From: UBA6136 sp964344495
GTDB lineage: Bacteria; Pseudomonadota; Gammaproteobacteria; Methylococcales; Methylococcaceae
Direction of reading: 5' to 3'
Assembly (NCBI GenBank): GCA_964344495.1
Contig: CAYFNI010000012.1
Span: 1 to 32,368 of the forward strand
Length of the DNA stretch: 32,368 nt
Part shown: piece by piece, positions 7,776-16,716 of the stretch
How the letters are laid out: every line of letters begins with the position of its first letter
Position numbering within the stretch: the first letter of the stretch is position 1
Position numbers and translations under genes: made by a program
Notes under the pieces: model-generated
What the model was told of the DNA's origin: nothing
Database searches by the model: none
The model's input: the letters and a program-made list of their open reading frames with translations, nothing else

Positions 7776-7951
7776 GGCGGCAATCCCTATTCCTGATTCC
7801 AATCCGTCGCTATGGTATCCATTTCAGACAAGATGATGCACGACGTGGTTGCCAAAAACGGCTAAAATTTACACACAGCGCCAATCGAGATGGCGCCGAC
7901 TCGTCTTTTACCCAAGCTTTCGTTCGATGGAACGTAATCGGAGATTATACG
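7776..7951. promoter_or_regulatory. Divergent intergenic region between the ArsR regulator and gpmI
   Basis: This 176-base gap must hold promoters for both directions. An inverted repeat with arms GCGCCA (7878-7883) and TGGCGC (7891-7896), separated by seven bases, lies in its centre next to an AT-rich TAAAATTTA at 7863-7871. These are candidate operator sites for the adjacent regulator. No convincing paired -35/-10 boxes were found; a TATAAT is present on the minus strand at 7949-7944, but it would give a leader of about 160 bases. Confidence 0.4.
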
Positions 7952-9496
7952 TTGAACTCGCCTCGCCCTAAACCTGTCGTTCTGATCATTCTGGATGGTT
8001 TCGGCTATAACGAATCCTCTCAGTACAACGCCATTGCCGCTGCCCGTACGCCGACCTGGTCCAGTCTCTGGAGTCATTGCCCCCATACGCTGCTCGAATG
8101 TGCGGGTGAGACGGTCGGTCTGCCCGACGATCAGATGGGCAATTCCGAGGTGGGGCATCTGCATCTGGGGGCGGGGCGCCTGATCAATCAGGATTTCACG
8201 GCGGTCAACAAAGCCATCCGTGATGGTTCCTTCTTTGAAAACCCGGCCTTGGTGGCCGCGGCCGACAAGGCCCGATCCAACGGTAAGGCACTCCATATTT
8301 TCGGTTTGCTGTCGCCCGGCGGCGTTCACAGTCATGACGTCCAGATTCAAGCGATGGCGGAGTTGGCCGTCCGCGCCGGCGTCGAGAAGGTTTATATGCA
8401 TGCGTTTCTGGATGGGCGGGATACACCGCCCCAGAGTGCGGCGGGATCCATCCAGGCACTGGAGGCCCGTTTCGCGGCCTTGGGCAAAGGGCGGATTGCA
8501 TCGATTACCGGTCGTTTCTACGCCATGGACCGGGACAATCGGTGGGACCGGGTCGAAAAGGCCTACCAGCTGATCGTGGAAGGACAGGGCGCATTCACGG
8601 CCGCCTCGGCCATGGAGGGGCTGGACCAAGCGTACGCGCGTGGCGAAACCGACGAATTCGTGCAGCCAACGCTGATTGTCCCGCCGGGAGAGTCACCCGC
8701 TCACCTCGAAGATGGTGACGCGGTTGTGTTCATGAACTTCCGCGCGGATCGGGCGCGCGAAATCACCAAAGCCATCAACGATGCTGACTTCAGTGGCTTC
8801 CAGCGTCATGCGGTCCGAAAACTGTCAGCCTACGTCACCTTGACTGAATATCATCAGGACTTCACCTATCCCGTGGCCTTCCCGCCTGTCTCCATCACCC
8901 ATACCCTGGGTCAGGTACTCTCGGAGCAGGGGCTCACGCAATTGCGGCTGGCTGAAACCGAAAAATATGCCCACGTGACCTTCTTCTTCAATGGCGGCCG
9001 GGAGGAGCCATTTGCCGGCGAGTCGCGCATTCTCATTCCGTCGCCCAAGGTGAAGACCTATGACCTGCAGCCCGAAATGAGCGCTGCCGAAGTGACCGAC
9101 GAACTCGTCAAGGCCATTGAAGGGCAAGCGTTCGATGTCATCATCTGCAACTATGCCAACGGCGACATGGTGGGCCATACCGGCATCATGGAGGCTGCCA
9201 TCAAGGCGGTAGAAACACTGGATGCGTCGCTCCAGCGCGTGGTTGCAGCGCTGGAAAAGGTGGGCGGCGAGTTGCTGATCACGGCCGATCACGGAAATGT
9301 CGAACAGATGGTGGATCCCGAAACCGGCGTGGCACTGACGCAGCACACCACGTTCCCGGTTCCTCTGGTCTACAAGGGTAAGCCCGGCAGACAGCTGGCC
9401 TCGGGTGGCAACCTGGCAGACATTGCTCCGACCATGCTGAACATGCTTGGCATCCAGAAACCCGCGGAAATGACCGGGCGTTCACTCCTGTCCTGA
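7952..9496 (+). CDS. gpmI: 2,3-bisphosphoglycerate-independent phosphoglycerate mutase
   Basis: Mn2+-dependent cytoplasmic glycolytic enzyme interconverting 3- and 2-phosphoglycerate. It has 514 residues, normal for the family. Motifs include LIILDGFG (Asp15, metal), MGNSEVGH (nucleophile Ser65), HAFLDGRDTPP, NFRADRAREI, NYANGDMVGHTG and ITADHGN (metal ligands). The start is TTG at 7952; no in-frame ATG or GTG lies upstream, and GGAGA sits seven bases ahead of it. It heads a plus-strand run with envC (13 bases later) and ctpA, and is divergent from the regulator-rhodanese-secB-gpsA run, matching the gpmI/yibN divergence of E. coli. Confidence 0.97.
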   Translation: MNSPRPKPVVLIILDGFGYNESSQYNAIAAARTPTWSSLWSHCPHTLLECAGETVGLPDDQMGNSEVGHLHLGAGRLINQDFTAVNKAIRDGSFFENPALVAAADKARSNGKALHIFGLLSPGGVHSHDVQIQAMAELAVRAGVEKVYMHAFLDGRDTPPQSAAGSIQALEARFAALGKGRIASITGRFYAMDRDNRWDRVEKAYQLIVEGQGAFTAASAMEGLDQAYARGETDEFVQPTLIVPPGESPAHLEDGDAVVFMNFRADRAREITKAINDADFSGFQRHAVRKLSAYVTLTEYHQDFTYPVAFPPVSITHTLGQVLSEQGLTQLRLAETEKYAHVTFFFNGGREEPFAGESRILIPSPKVKTYDLQPEMSAAEVTDELVKAIEGQAFDVIICNYANGDMVGHTGIMEAAIKAVETLDASLQRVVAALEKVGGELLITADHGNVEQMVDPETGVALTQHTTFPVPLVYKGKPGRQLASGGNLADIAPTMLNMLGIQKPAEMTGRSLLS

Positions 9497-9509
9497 CGCA
9501 GACCGACGC

Positions 9510-10691
9510 TTGAAACCCCACCCGAACATCGCTCGCCAAGCTCGCCTGATGGCGTTGCTGGTGTGCGGGTGGATCTCGCCGTGTCCGGCGGCCGATTCAG
9601 TCGAGGCGCCCCTGCAGCAGATTCAGCAGCACATCTCCGCCACCGAAAAAACCCATGACGCACTGCAAACGGTCAGGGATGGGCTGGATCAGCAACTGTC
9701 GGAAATCGAGCTGAGGCAGAACGAACTGGCCCGCACCATCGTGGAACTGGAGCAACAGGCACGCACCCGCGAGAAGCGGCTGGTAGCCATGAAAACCCAG
9801 CGTGACACGCTGCAGGCTCAGGTCAAGGCACAACAAAACCTGCTGGCGGGTCAATTGCGCAGCAGCCATCTGATTGGCCGCAAGGATTGGCTCAAGCTGC
9901 TTCTGAACCAGGAAGAGCCTTCGCACCTGGCCCGTGTGCTAGCCTATTATGGCTATCTCAATCAGGCTCGGTCCGACCTGATCCAGCGCTGCAGGGAGGG
10001 CATGGTCAAGGTGGACGAGGCGGAAAAGGCGCTGGCCGACGAATCCCGACAACAGAGCGAATTGCGCAAGCAGGTACAGCACGAACGTGCCTTGCTGGCC
10101 GAGGCGGGAAAGGCGCGGCGGCAATTGCTGTCGGGCTGGGACAAGGAACTTAGCAGTCAGGCTGCGCGTCTGCATCAACTGCGAGAGGATGAGCAGCGAC
10201 TGTCCAGCTTGATCGAATCGATGGGGGGGCACGTCGAGCGTGTTCCGGCACCGGCGCCGGATTCTGTCCCAGCCCCCCCGCCACTGCGGCTGGGCAAGCC
10301 GCGGTGTCCCCCGTCAGGGACCCTGTTGGCCGGGTTCGGAAGTGCACGCATGAGCGGTCGCTGGGATGGTTTGCTCATTGGCGGCAAGGAAGGCGCGCCG
10401 GTCCGGGCAGTCGCCGACGGGCGAGTCGTGTTTGCCGACTGGTTTCGTGGTTACGGGCTGTTGCTGATCGTGGATCACGGCGATGGCGTGCTTAGCCTCT
10501 ACGCGTTCAATCAGATGTTGCGAAAGGCCAAGGGAGACCCGGTCGTGGCTGGAGAAATCGTCGCGGCCATCGGTGCCAGCGGTGGGCGCGACAAGCCGGG
10601 CCTGTATTTTGGCATCCGCGAGAACGGCAAACCGGTCGATCCTGTGCGCTGGTGCGCTGGTCGAAGTCTGAGCAGTACGACTATCCACTGA
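9510..10691 (+). CDS. envC: Murein hydrolase activator EnvC (degenerate LytM domain)
   Basis: Periplasmic activator of N-acetylmuramoyl-L-alanine amidases during septal splitting; FtsEX is its usual partner. It has 393 residues. A signal peptide runs from a basic start (KPHPNIARQAR) through LMALLVCGWIS to a cleavage site near PAADS. Two long heptad-rich coiled-coil stretches follow (about 31-115 and 140-245), then a LytM/M23 domain (about 275-388). As in E. coli EnvC, the metal ligands are lost: the usual HxH is LYFGIR and the first His motif is RWDGLLIGG, so it should activate rather than cut. The TTG start at 9510 gives the better signal n-region; ATG at 9549 is an alternative. Neither has a clear ribosome binding site. 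Confidence 0.93.
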   Translation: MKPHPNIARQARLMALLVCGWISPCPAADSVEAPLQQIQQHISATEKTHDALQTVRDGLDQQLSEIELRQNELARTIVELEQQARTREKRLVAMKTQRDTLQAQVKAQQNLLAGQLRSSHLIGRKDWLKLLLNQEEPSHLARVLAYYGYLNQARSDLIQRCREGMVKVDEAEKALADESRQQSELRKQVQHERALLAEAGKARRQLLSGWDKELSSQAARLHQLREDEQRLSSLIESMGGHVERVPAPAPDSVPAPPPLRLGKPRCPPSGTLLAGFGSARMSGRWDGLLIGGKEGAPVRAVADGRVVFADWFRGYGLLLIVDHGDGVLSLYAFNQMLRKAKGDPVVAGEIVAAIGASGGRDKPGLYFGIRENGKPVDPVRWCAGRSLSSTTIH

Positions 10692-10714
10692 AATTCAAAG
10701 TCATAGAGAAACCC

Positions 10715-12100
10715 ATGTTGCGACAGAAAGCACCCATCCACTGCCTGATTCCCGCATCTGTTGGCCTGCTGCTGGTACTGAGCCAACCGGTTTGGGCCGC
10801 GACACCTGCGAAAGCCGCTGAACCGGCCACGGATGATGCATCCAGCATTCCGTACGAAGGCTTGAAAACCTTCTCCGAGGTCTATGGACGCATCAAGCAG
10901 GACTACGTCGAGCCGGTCAAGGATGACAAGCTTCTGGAGGATGCGATTCGCGGCATGCTGTCGGGTCTGGATCCGCATTCGGCCTACCTCGACAAGGAAC
11001 AGTATGACGAACTGAAAGTCGGTACCACCGGCCAGTTCGGTGGGTTGGGTATCGAAGTCGGCATGGAGAACGGCTTCGTGAAGGTTATCGCGCCGATCGA
11101 CGACACACCCGCACAAAAAGCAGGTGTCAAGGCCGGCGACCTGATCATTCGGCTGGACGACAAGCCTGTCAAGGGCATGAGCCTCAATGACGCAGTCAAG
11201 ATCATGCGTGGGGAGCCGGGCAGTGCCATTGTGCTCACCATTGTTCGCGAGGGCGCCGAACAACCCATCAAACTGAAACTGGTGCGTGACATCATCAAGG
11301 TCAAAAGCGTCAAGAGCCGGTTGCTGGAAGACGGCTATGGCTATGTCCGACTGTCGAGCTTCCAGGCCAAGACTGGCGAGAACATGGTCGAGGCGATTGA
11401 TGAGCTGAAGAAAAAAGGCAAGCTCAAGGGGCTGGTCATTGATTTGCGTAACAACCCCGGCGGCGTGCTGAACGCGGCGGTGACGGTCAGCGACGCCTTT
11501 ATCGATGAAGGGCTGATCGTCTACACCGATGGCAGGGTGCAGGATGCGAAGATGAAGTTCGACGCTTCACCAGGCGACATGCTGGAAAACGCGCCGATCG
11601 TGGTGCTGATCAACGCCGGGTCGGCCTCCGCATCCGAAATTGTGGCCGGTGCCCTGCAGGATCACCAGCGCGCCATCATCATGGGCGAAAAAACCTTCGG
11701 CAAGGGCTCTGTCCAGACCATCTTGCCGACCAGTAATGGTGGCGCCGTCAAGCTGACCACGGCCCGTTACTACACGCCTTCGGGACGGTCAATCCAGGCA
11801 GAAGGCATCACCCCGGACGTTGCCATTTCGAGAGTGCGGCTGGAAGCGGCCCAGCAATCGGAATTTGGGCCGCTGAAGGAAGCCGATCTGGCCAATCATT
11901 TGGAAAACAACAATCCTGGGCCGAAAAAGGAAACGGTACCGGCCCAGGAAATCTTGATCGAAGGAAAGGAACCGGCGAAGGGCAAGGAAGGTCCTGAAGA
12001 TGCTCTGGCACTGCAGGATTACCCGCTCAATGAAGCCCTCAACCTGCTGAAGGGCATCAATATCGTCCACAAGGACAAGACAGACGCCAAGAAAAAGTGA
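10715..12100 (+). CDS. ctpA: S41 carboxyl-terminal processing protease (CtpA/Prc family)
   Basis: Periplasmic serine protease with a Ser-Lys dyad that trims proteins from the C-terminus. It has 461 residues from the ATG at 10715; a GTG frame extension to 10652 overlaps envC and would spoil the signal peptide. The signal peptide ends near VWAAT (about 28-30). A PDZ domain (about 98-185) includes QFGGLGIEVG and AGVKAGDLI. The protease core shows LVIDLRNNPGGVLNAA, the nucleophile region SASASE (303-308) and the lysine in TFGKGSVQ (Lys330). It follows envC by 23 bases; gpmI-envC-ctpA is a common order. The charged, proline-containing C-terminal tail (about 390-461) is probably flexible. Confidence 0.94.
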   Translation: MLRQKAPIHCLIPASVGLLLVLSQPVWAATPAKAAEPATDDASSIPYEGLKTFSEVYGRIKQDYVEPVKDDKLLEDAIRGMLSGLDPHSAYLDKEQYDELKVGTTGQFGGLGIEVGMENGFVKVIAPIDDTPAQKAGVKAGDLIIRLDDKPVKGMSLNDAVKIMRGEPGSAIVLTIVREGAEQPIKLKLVRDIIKVKSVKSRLLEDGYGYVRLSSFQAKTGENMVEAIDELKKKGKLKGLVIDLRNNPGGVLNAAVTVSDAFIDEGLIVYTDGRVQDAKMKFDASPGDMLENAPIVVLINAGSASASEIVAGALQDHQRAIIMGEKTFGKGSVQTILPTSNGGAVKLTTARYYTPSGRSIQAEGITPDVAISRVRLEAAQQSEFGPLKEADLANHLENNNPGPKKETVPAQEILIEGKEPAKGKEGPEDALALQDYPLNEALNLLKGINIVHKDKTDAKKK

Positions 12101-12109
12101 CCGCACTCC

Positions 12110-12141
12110 GTCGATCTTCAGCGGGCTGACTGAGGATCGAC
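12110..12141. terminator. Hairpin between convergent ctpA and the papain-like gene
   Basis: GTCGATCTTCAG (12110-12121) pairs with CTGAGGATCGAC (12130-12141): 12 pairs including one G-U on the plus-strand transcript, with an eight-base loop. It lies nine bases after ctpA. There is no T-tract on either side, so it may be a 3' end stabiliser or a factor-dependent stop rather than a classical terminator. Confidence 0.45.
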
Positions 12142-12212
12142 TCTACCCTCGGGAGGATGCGGGTCACTCAGGATTCGGGCTCAGGTATGCGAGGCGTGGA
12201 GCGGTCCGTCGG

Positions 12213-14114
12213 TTACTCTTGAGCAGCGTCTCCGCTGGCCATGTTCGTCGGGTGCTCGGTAAGCACGGTCAGCTCGTCAAAACTGCCTTTGCGAATATTC
12301 CATCCAACCAGTTCCGGCAAGCTGAAGACGACCCCCTTGAGGCCCTCCAGCAAAAAGGTCCCCTGATCCCATGGGGCCATGAGGACCCCAGCCCCGCTGG
12401 CAACGCTGGCAAACCCCAGATTGAAACTGCCAAGCAGGGGTCGGTTCCACACCGAGTCATCCGTAAAAAAAGCAAAGAAACCGTCTCCGGGGCGATGCCG
12501 GTACAGCGATGAGGTGAATGGGCTCAGTTCCAGCATGGCCTGCACGTGTCCATCCTCTGTAGCCGTGTGATGTTGCAGGTAGCGACGTCGATAGGACGGA
12601 TAAAGCGTTTCCCGGGTGACCCGGTAATGCTGCCGCGCCAGTTCATGCAGGCGGAACGGAATGAATGATTGCCCGCTGCCGGGTTCGAGGTACGCACCAA
12701 GCGCGGCGGCAATCGCCGCTTCACTGACAAAGCTGGAATGAAGGGCGCGCATGAGTTCGGTGACACAATTCCGGCGGATGAGATCATAGCCATACAACTC
12801 CCTCATCTGGCTCAGAAAGTCCTCTGCGCGTGCGTCGGCGCGCTCGGTCAGTTCGGCAAGTTGATCGGCCGACCGATGTATGGGTGGCAGCAAGACGTAG
12901 CCCACGCCGCTGGGTAGCCCCGCGTCGCGGCTGGTCCGCAGCCACCCGCGCCCGTTAAGTCCCAAACGGATGTCATGGGCCTCGGAGGCAGCCATCTCCA
13001 GCCGGTTGAAGGCCGGTTCTTCGGGTTCAGGCTCCGCAAAGACCGTTGTTCGCAGGTCTTGCACAATCGCTTCCGTACGCTGGGCCAACTGCCGCCAGCC
13101 GGCAGTTTCCCGTGTGGCGAGAGGTTCGGTGGCCGAGGCATGCGCGGGGGGCAGGACATCCAGTATCTGCAAGCGATGGGTGGCCAATGATTGGCTGACT
13201 GCCTCGTGGCGGGCCAGCATCAGCAACAGATGGCTGTTACCGGTCGTGGTTGGCGTCTTCAGTTCGGCCAGAATGGCATGTTGAAGTCGCGTGCGATAGC
13301 GACGCAGCCAGTTTTCCTCCTGATCGGTCATGGCAGGCGTCGATGGCGGGTCGGACAGCAATGCTGTGATATCGATCAGGCGGTCCGCGGCGATGGGCCA
13401 GCCTTCGAGGATTGCCGTACTGGCAAACCAGCGGCTGTAGGCCTGTTGGATCTGCTCGGAGGCGGTGGCCGAATAGGCAGGGTAACGATCGGCGACCGGA
13501 TGAGCAGACTGCACCGGCAGTGCCGGATGGGTCGTGTCGGTCAATTCGCGGAGCGCGTGGCGCTGAACTGTATTGAGGAAATCGGGATTGGTTTCCTGAG
13601 TCAGCCAATCCAGCAGACCACTCATTCCGGCGGCTTCCTGCGGGTGCCGGTCGAAAAAGTCGACGCCGGCTATCAGGACCGGATCACCCATGGCCTGAGC
13701 GCGGAGCAGGGGAGCGTCCAGCTGCAATGCTTCAAGGTGCTGCATGTGACGATTCTGCACCATGAAGAGTGTATTCAGTCGATCACGGATGGCCTGTTCA
13801 TCGGCAGCTGATACGGCAATCTGCAGACCATACAGGCTCCGGTTCTCAAGGTCGTTATAGTCGAAACGGAAGCGCCGCCAGTTCTCGCGGGTCAGTCGGG
13901 TGAAGTTCTGGTCGTTCTGATAGTGGTAGACCGAGTCGCCCATTTTGAGGGCCGAGTGCCCGCCACTGGAGCCATCGACATTGGCGTCGATGTAGAGCAG
14001 TTCGATGGAGTGTGTGCGCTCGGTCCCGGCCTCACCGACCGGGGCATGCAGCAGGAGCAAGAGCAGCAGCCAGCCCGGGCGGGGATGCTGGCCGGAGGTG
14101 GACGGTGATCTCAG
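12213..14114 (-). CDS. Predicted exported permuted papain-like (NlpC/P60-type) protein of unknown function
   Basis: About 633 residues if started at the CTG at 14114. The N-terminal domain holds SSGGHSALKMGDSVYHY (His53) and a later region holds YDLIRRNCVTEL (Cys450). A His in a GGHxAL context ahead of a Cys in an NC context is the pattern of circularly permuted papain-like proteins (DUF4105-like), so a thiol hydrolase or binding role is possible but not shown. The ordinary start (TTG at 14060) would cut through a seven-leucine signal segment. The upstream CTG has AGGAAGG nine bases ahead, restores a full signal peptide ending near VGEAG, and overlaps the stop of the lipoprotein gene as CTGA. 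The C-terminus has hydrophobic patches (FNLGFASVASGAGVLM). Confidence 0.65.
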   Translation of the reverse strand: MRSPSTSGQHPRPGWLLLLLLLHAPVGEAGTERTHSIELLYIDANVDGSSGGHSALKMGDSVYHYQNDQNFTRLTRENWRRFRFDYNDLENRSLYGLQIAVSAADEQAIRDRLNTLFMVQNRHMQHLEALQLDAPLLRAQAMGDPVLIAGVDFFDRHPQEAAGMSGLLDWLTQETNPDFLNTVQRHALRELTDTTHPALPVQSAHPVADRYPAYSATASEQIQQAYSRWFASTAILEGWPIAADRLIDITALLSDPPSTPAMTDQEENWLRRYRTRLQHAILAELKTPTTTGNSHLLLMLARHEAVSQSLATHRLQILDVLPPAHASATEPLATRETAGWRQLAQRTEAIVQDLRTTVFAEPEPEEPAFNRLEMAASEAHDIRLGLNGRGWLRTSRDAGLPSGVGYVLLPPIHRSADQLAELTERADARAEDFLSQMRELYGYDLIRRNCVTELMRALHSSFVSEAAIAAALGAYLEPGSGQSFIPFRLHELARQHYRVTRETLYPSYRRRYLQHHTATEDGHVQAMLELSPFTSSLYRHRPGDGFFAFFTDDSVWNRPLLGSFNLGFASVASGAGVLMAPWDQGTFLLEGLKGVVFSLPELVGWNIRKGSFDELTVLTEHPTNMASGDAAQE

Positions 14115-14551
14115 TGCTTATAGCCTTCCTGGATCAGCCGTAAGGCATCCTTGTTGGATTTCAGTACATTGGCCAAAAAGCTTTGTCGGCTGATGTTGTC
14201 CTTGGACACCCCGGCCTTCTTGAGTCCGGCGCCGATCCCATAGTAGGTGGCCTTCTCCTGTGACCAGTCACTGATTTTGAATTCCTGCGCGGTCCGTGCC
14301 AGCGCATCTGGAAATTCCACCGCGGTCATGGACGATCCAGCCACGGAATAGGTCAGGTTGGCCACATCATCCCGATAAGGCACTTTCTCCTTGCTGATGC
14401 CGCCCGTCGGACTGGAGGATGTCGAGCTCGAACTGGACGATTCCGAGAGTGAGGATGACGATTCCACCGACGTTGAAATCGAGCAGCCCGCGCCAAGGAT
14501 GATGATGGCACTGGCCGCGGCAACCAGAAGCAGGGGGTGAGAGCGGTTCAT
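14111..14551 (-). CDS. Small lipoprotein with a serine-rich linker, function unknown
   Basis: A 146-residue predicted lipoprotein. ATG at 14551 has AAGGAG six bases upstream; the longer open frame to 14785 lies antisense-like inside the DUF934 gene and is rejected. The signal peptide ends in LGAGC (lipidated Cys23). Residues about 24-50 are almost all serine, a spacer typical of surface or outer-membrane lipoproteins. The C-terminal 90 residues form a small domain (VAGSSMTAVEFPDALART, then NISRQSFLANVLKSN) that I do not recognise. The stop overlaps the probable CTG start of the papain-like protein, so the two are likely co-translated partners. The DUF934 gene lies 28 bases upstream on the same strand. 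Confidence 0.75.
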   Translation of the reverse strand: MNRSHPLLLVAAASAIIILGAGCSISTSVESSSSLSESSSSSSTSSSPTGGISKEKVPYRDDVANLTYSVAGSSMTAVEFPDALARTAQEFKISDWSQEKATYYGIGAGLKKAGVSKDNISRQSFLANVLKSNKDALRLIQEGYKH

Positions 14552-14579
14552 GGCGGACTCCTTGCTATCTTCAGGGGAT

Positions 14580-15077
14580 CTAGCGTGTTTGGGGATGACG
14601 AAGGCGTGGGACGGGCGTCTGCTGATCGGCGGCTGGCTGGTAAGCAAGCGAGAATTCGTCGAAGGCTTTGAGCCGATCCTTGAGGTCAGTGCCTTCCGGA
14701 AACTCGAAGGCATCAACGCCCATGCGGGCAAGGAAGAGCATCTGGTCGCGCAGGAAGTCTCCGATGACCCTGATCTCGCCGGCAAAGCCGAGCCGTTCGC
14801 GCAGCAGACGCGCTTGGGTAAAAGCCCGTCCGTCAGTAAAGGCGGCCATCTCGATGACGATTAGCGGCAGTTGGCTCAGGTCACCAACGAGCGCATCTGG
14901 CTCGTCTGCGGCAGACAGGCGCACGCCGACAGGCTGTCCGAGCGCGGCAAGCGCGGCCTTGTCCTGCAACCAGCGCGCCAGGGAAACGGTGAAAGGGCCC
15001 GTTCCGGGCGTCTCTCCGTCCGGGAGATGAGTCCACGGATGGGCCGTTGTTATCTGACCATTCTTAATGACTGTCAT
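14580..15077 (-). CDS. DUF934 family protein associated with sulfite reductase
   Basis: A 165-residue protein of the DUF934 family, found next to siroheme sulfite reductases in many proteobacteria and thought to assist assimilatory sulfite reduction; the exact role is unknown. ATG at 15077 has AGGAG seven bases upstream and overlaps the sulfite reductase gene by 14 bases, indicating translational coupling. Family features are the C-terminal block RVIGDFLRDQMLFLARMG followed by VDAFEFPEG, and a central LPLIVIEMAAFTDGRAF segment. No cysteines for a cofactor are present. The last residues contain several prolines and arginines. Confidence 0.85.
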   Translation of the reverse strand: MTVIKNGQITTAHPWTHLPDGETPGTGPFTVSLARWLQDKAALAALGQPVGVRLSAADEPDALVGDLSQLPLIVIEMAAFTDGRAFTQARLLRERLGFAGEIRVIGDFLRDQMLFLARMGVDAFEFPEGTDLKDRLKAFDEFSLAYQPAADQQTPVPRLRHPQTR

Positions 15078-16716
15078 AGACGCGCTCCTGAAAGGGCTGG
15101 ATGCCAATGCGGCGGACGGTTTCCAAGAAGTTTTCGTCGGCCTCGCGCAAATCCCGGTAGGTCAGGAAGATTTTCTCCATCACGCCGGTGACATCCTCTT
15201 TGGCGACCGAGGGGCCCAGGCGTTCGCCGAGGCTGGCATCGTTGCTGGAGGAGCCTCCGAGCGTAATTTGGTACCACTCCTCGCCTTTCTTGTCGACGCC
15301 GAGAATGCCGATATGTCCGACGGTGTGGTGTCCGCAGCCATTCATGCAGCCTGAGATGTTGATGCGGATATCCCCGAGGTCATACAGGTAGTCCAGGTTT
15401 TCAAACAGGCTCTGGATTCCGTTGGCGATCGGGATCGAGGTGGCATTGGCCAGGGAACAGAAGTCGAGCCCCGGGCAGGTAATCATGTCGGTCGCAGTGC
15501 CGACGTTGGGGGTGGCCAGTTGCAGCGCGTCCAGGATTTTCCAGAGTTCAAGCAAGTCCGCACGGCGTACGTCGGCCATGACCAGATTCTGGGTATGGGT
15601 CACCCGGATCTCGCCAAAGCTGTAACGATCCATGAGGTCGGCGACTGCATCCATCTGGCTGTCAGTCATGTCCCCCGGTGGCGTACCGTGGGGTTTCAGC
15701 GAGAGGAAGACCGCCCGGTATCCCTGAACCTTGTGTCCAACCGTGTTGTGCCGGTACCAGGCCGAAAAAGCCGTATGGCTTTGTAGCGCGGATTCGATTT
15801 GAGCATCTGTAGCCGGTTCGTCCTGATAGCGATGGGGCTGGAAGAACTGGCTGACCCGGTCAATTTCACCCGGGTCGAGTTCCAGGTCATCTCTGATCAG
15901 GTTCCATTCACGCTCCACCATCTCGGTAAAGGCAGCCTGACCGGTTTCCTTGACCAGAATCTTGATGCGGGCCTTGTACTTGTTGTCGCGGCGCCCGTAG
16001 CGGTTGTAGACCCGCAGGATGGCCTCAAGATAGGACAGCAGATGCCGTTTTTCGAGGAAGGGGCGAATGACCACACCAATGATGGGCGTGCGACCCAGAC
16101 CGCCGCCAACCAGAACTTCAAAACCGGTCTCGCCCTGGTCGTTTCTGACCAGTTGCAGTCCGATATCGTGAACCTGAGTGGCCGCCCGATCCCGCTGTGC
16201 GCCGCTGACCGCGATTTTGTATTTGCGCGGCAGAAAAGCGAATTCCGGATGCAAGGTCGACCATTGGCGAATGATTTCGCAGTAGGGGCGGGGATCTTCC
16301 AGTTCATCCGCTGCAACGCCTGCCAGATGGTCGCTGGTGGTGTTGCGGATGCAGTTGCCGCTGGTCTGGATGGCGTGCATCTGGACGCTGGCGAGATCGT
16401 CGAGAATGTCCGGCACGTCCTCCAGCTTGGGCCAGTTGAACTGGATGTTCTGCCGGGTGGTGAAGTGGCCGTAGCCCTTGTCGTAGCGGCGGGCAATATG
16501 GGCCAGCATGCGCATCTGAGGAGCGCTAAGCAAACCGTAGGGAACGGCAATCCGCAGCATGGGTGCGTGCCGCTGGATGTAAAGGCCATTCATCAGGCGG
16601 AGCGGCCGGTACTGGTCCTCCGTCAGTTCGCCTGCCAGGAATCGGCGGGTCTGCTCCCTGAATTGAGCGGCACGTTCGTTGACCAAGGTTTGGTCATAGT
16701 GATCGTATTGGTACAT
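15064..16716 (-). CDS. Siroheme/[4Fe-4S] nitrite/sulfite reductase (probable assimilatory sulfite reductase, CysI-type)
   Basis: Cytoplasmic reductase of 550 residues with two ferredoxin-like halves and a cofactor-binding core. The siroheme/[4Fe-4S] cysteines are CPGLDFC (Cys414, Cys420) and GCMNGC (Cys457, Cys461), the CX5C...CX3C form of this family. FTTRQNIQF (about 85-93) and TSGNCIRN (about 118-125) are substrate and siroheme contacts. The partner DUF934 gene supports a role in six-electron reduction of sulfite to sulfide for cysteine synthesis rather than nitrite reduction. No flavoprotein subunit (cysJ) or PAPS reductase (cysH) is in the window, so the electron donor is unknown; ferredoxin is possible. 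Confidence 0.9.
   Translation of the reverse strand: MYQYDHYDQTLVNERAAQFREQTRRFLAGELTEDQYRPLRLMNGLYIQRHAPMLRIAVPYGLLSAPQMRMLAHIARRYDKGYGHFTTRQNIQFNWPKLEDVPDILDDLASVQMHAIQTSGNCIRNTTSDHLAGVAADELEDPRPYCEIIRQWSTLHPEFAFLPRKYKIAVSGAQRDRAATQVHDIGLQLVRNDQGETGFEVLVGGGLGRTPIIGVVIRPFLEKRHLLSYLEAILRVYNRYGRRDNKYKARIKILVKETGQAAFTEMVEREWNLIRDDLELDPGEIDRVSQFFQPHRYQDEPATDAQIESALQSHTAFSAWYRHNTVGHKVQGYRAVFLSLKPHGTPPGDMTDSQMDAVADLMDRYSFGEIRVTHTQNLVMADVRRADLLELWKILDALQLATPNVGTATDMITCPGLDFCSLANATSIPIANGIQSLFENLDYLYDLGDIRINISGCMNGCGHHTVGHIGILGVDKKGEEWYQITLGGSSSNDASLGERLGPSVAKEDVTGVMEKIFLTYRDLREADENFLETVRRIGIQPFQERVYDSH

Noticed and set aside
9510..10691. EnvC as an active M23 endopeptidase
   Set aside because: The HxH and first His motifs are replaced, as in activator-type EnvC.
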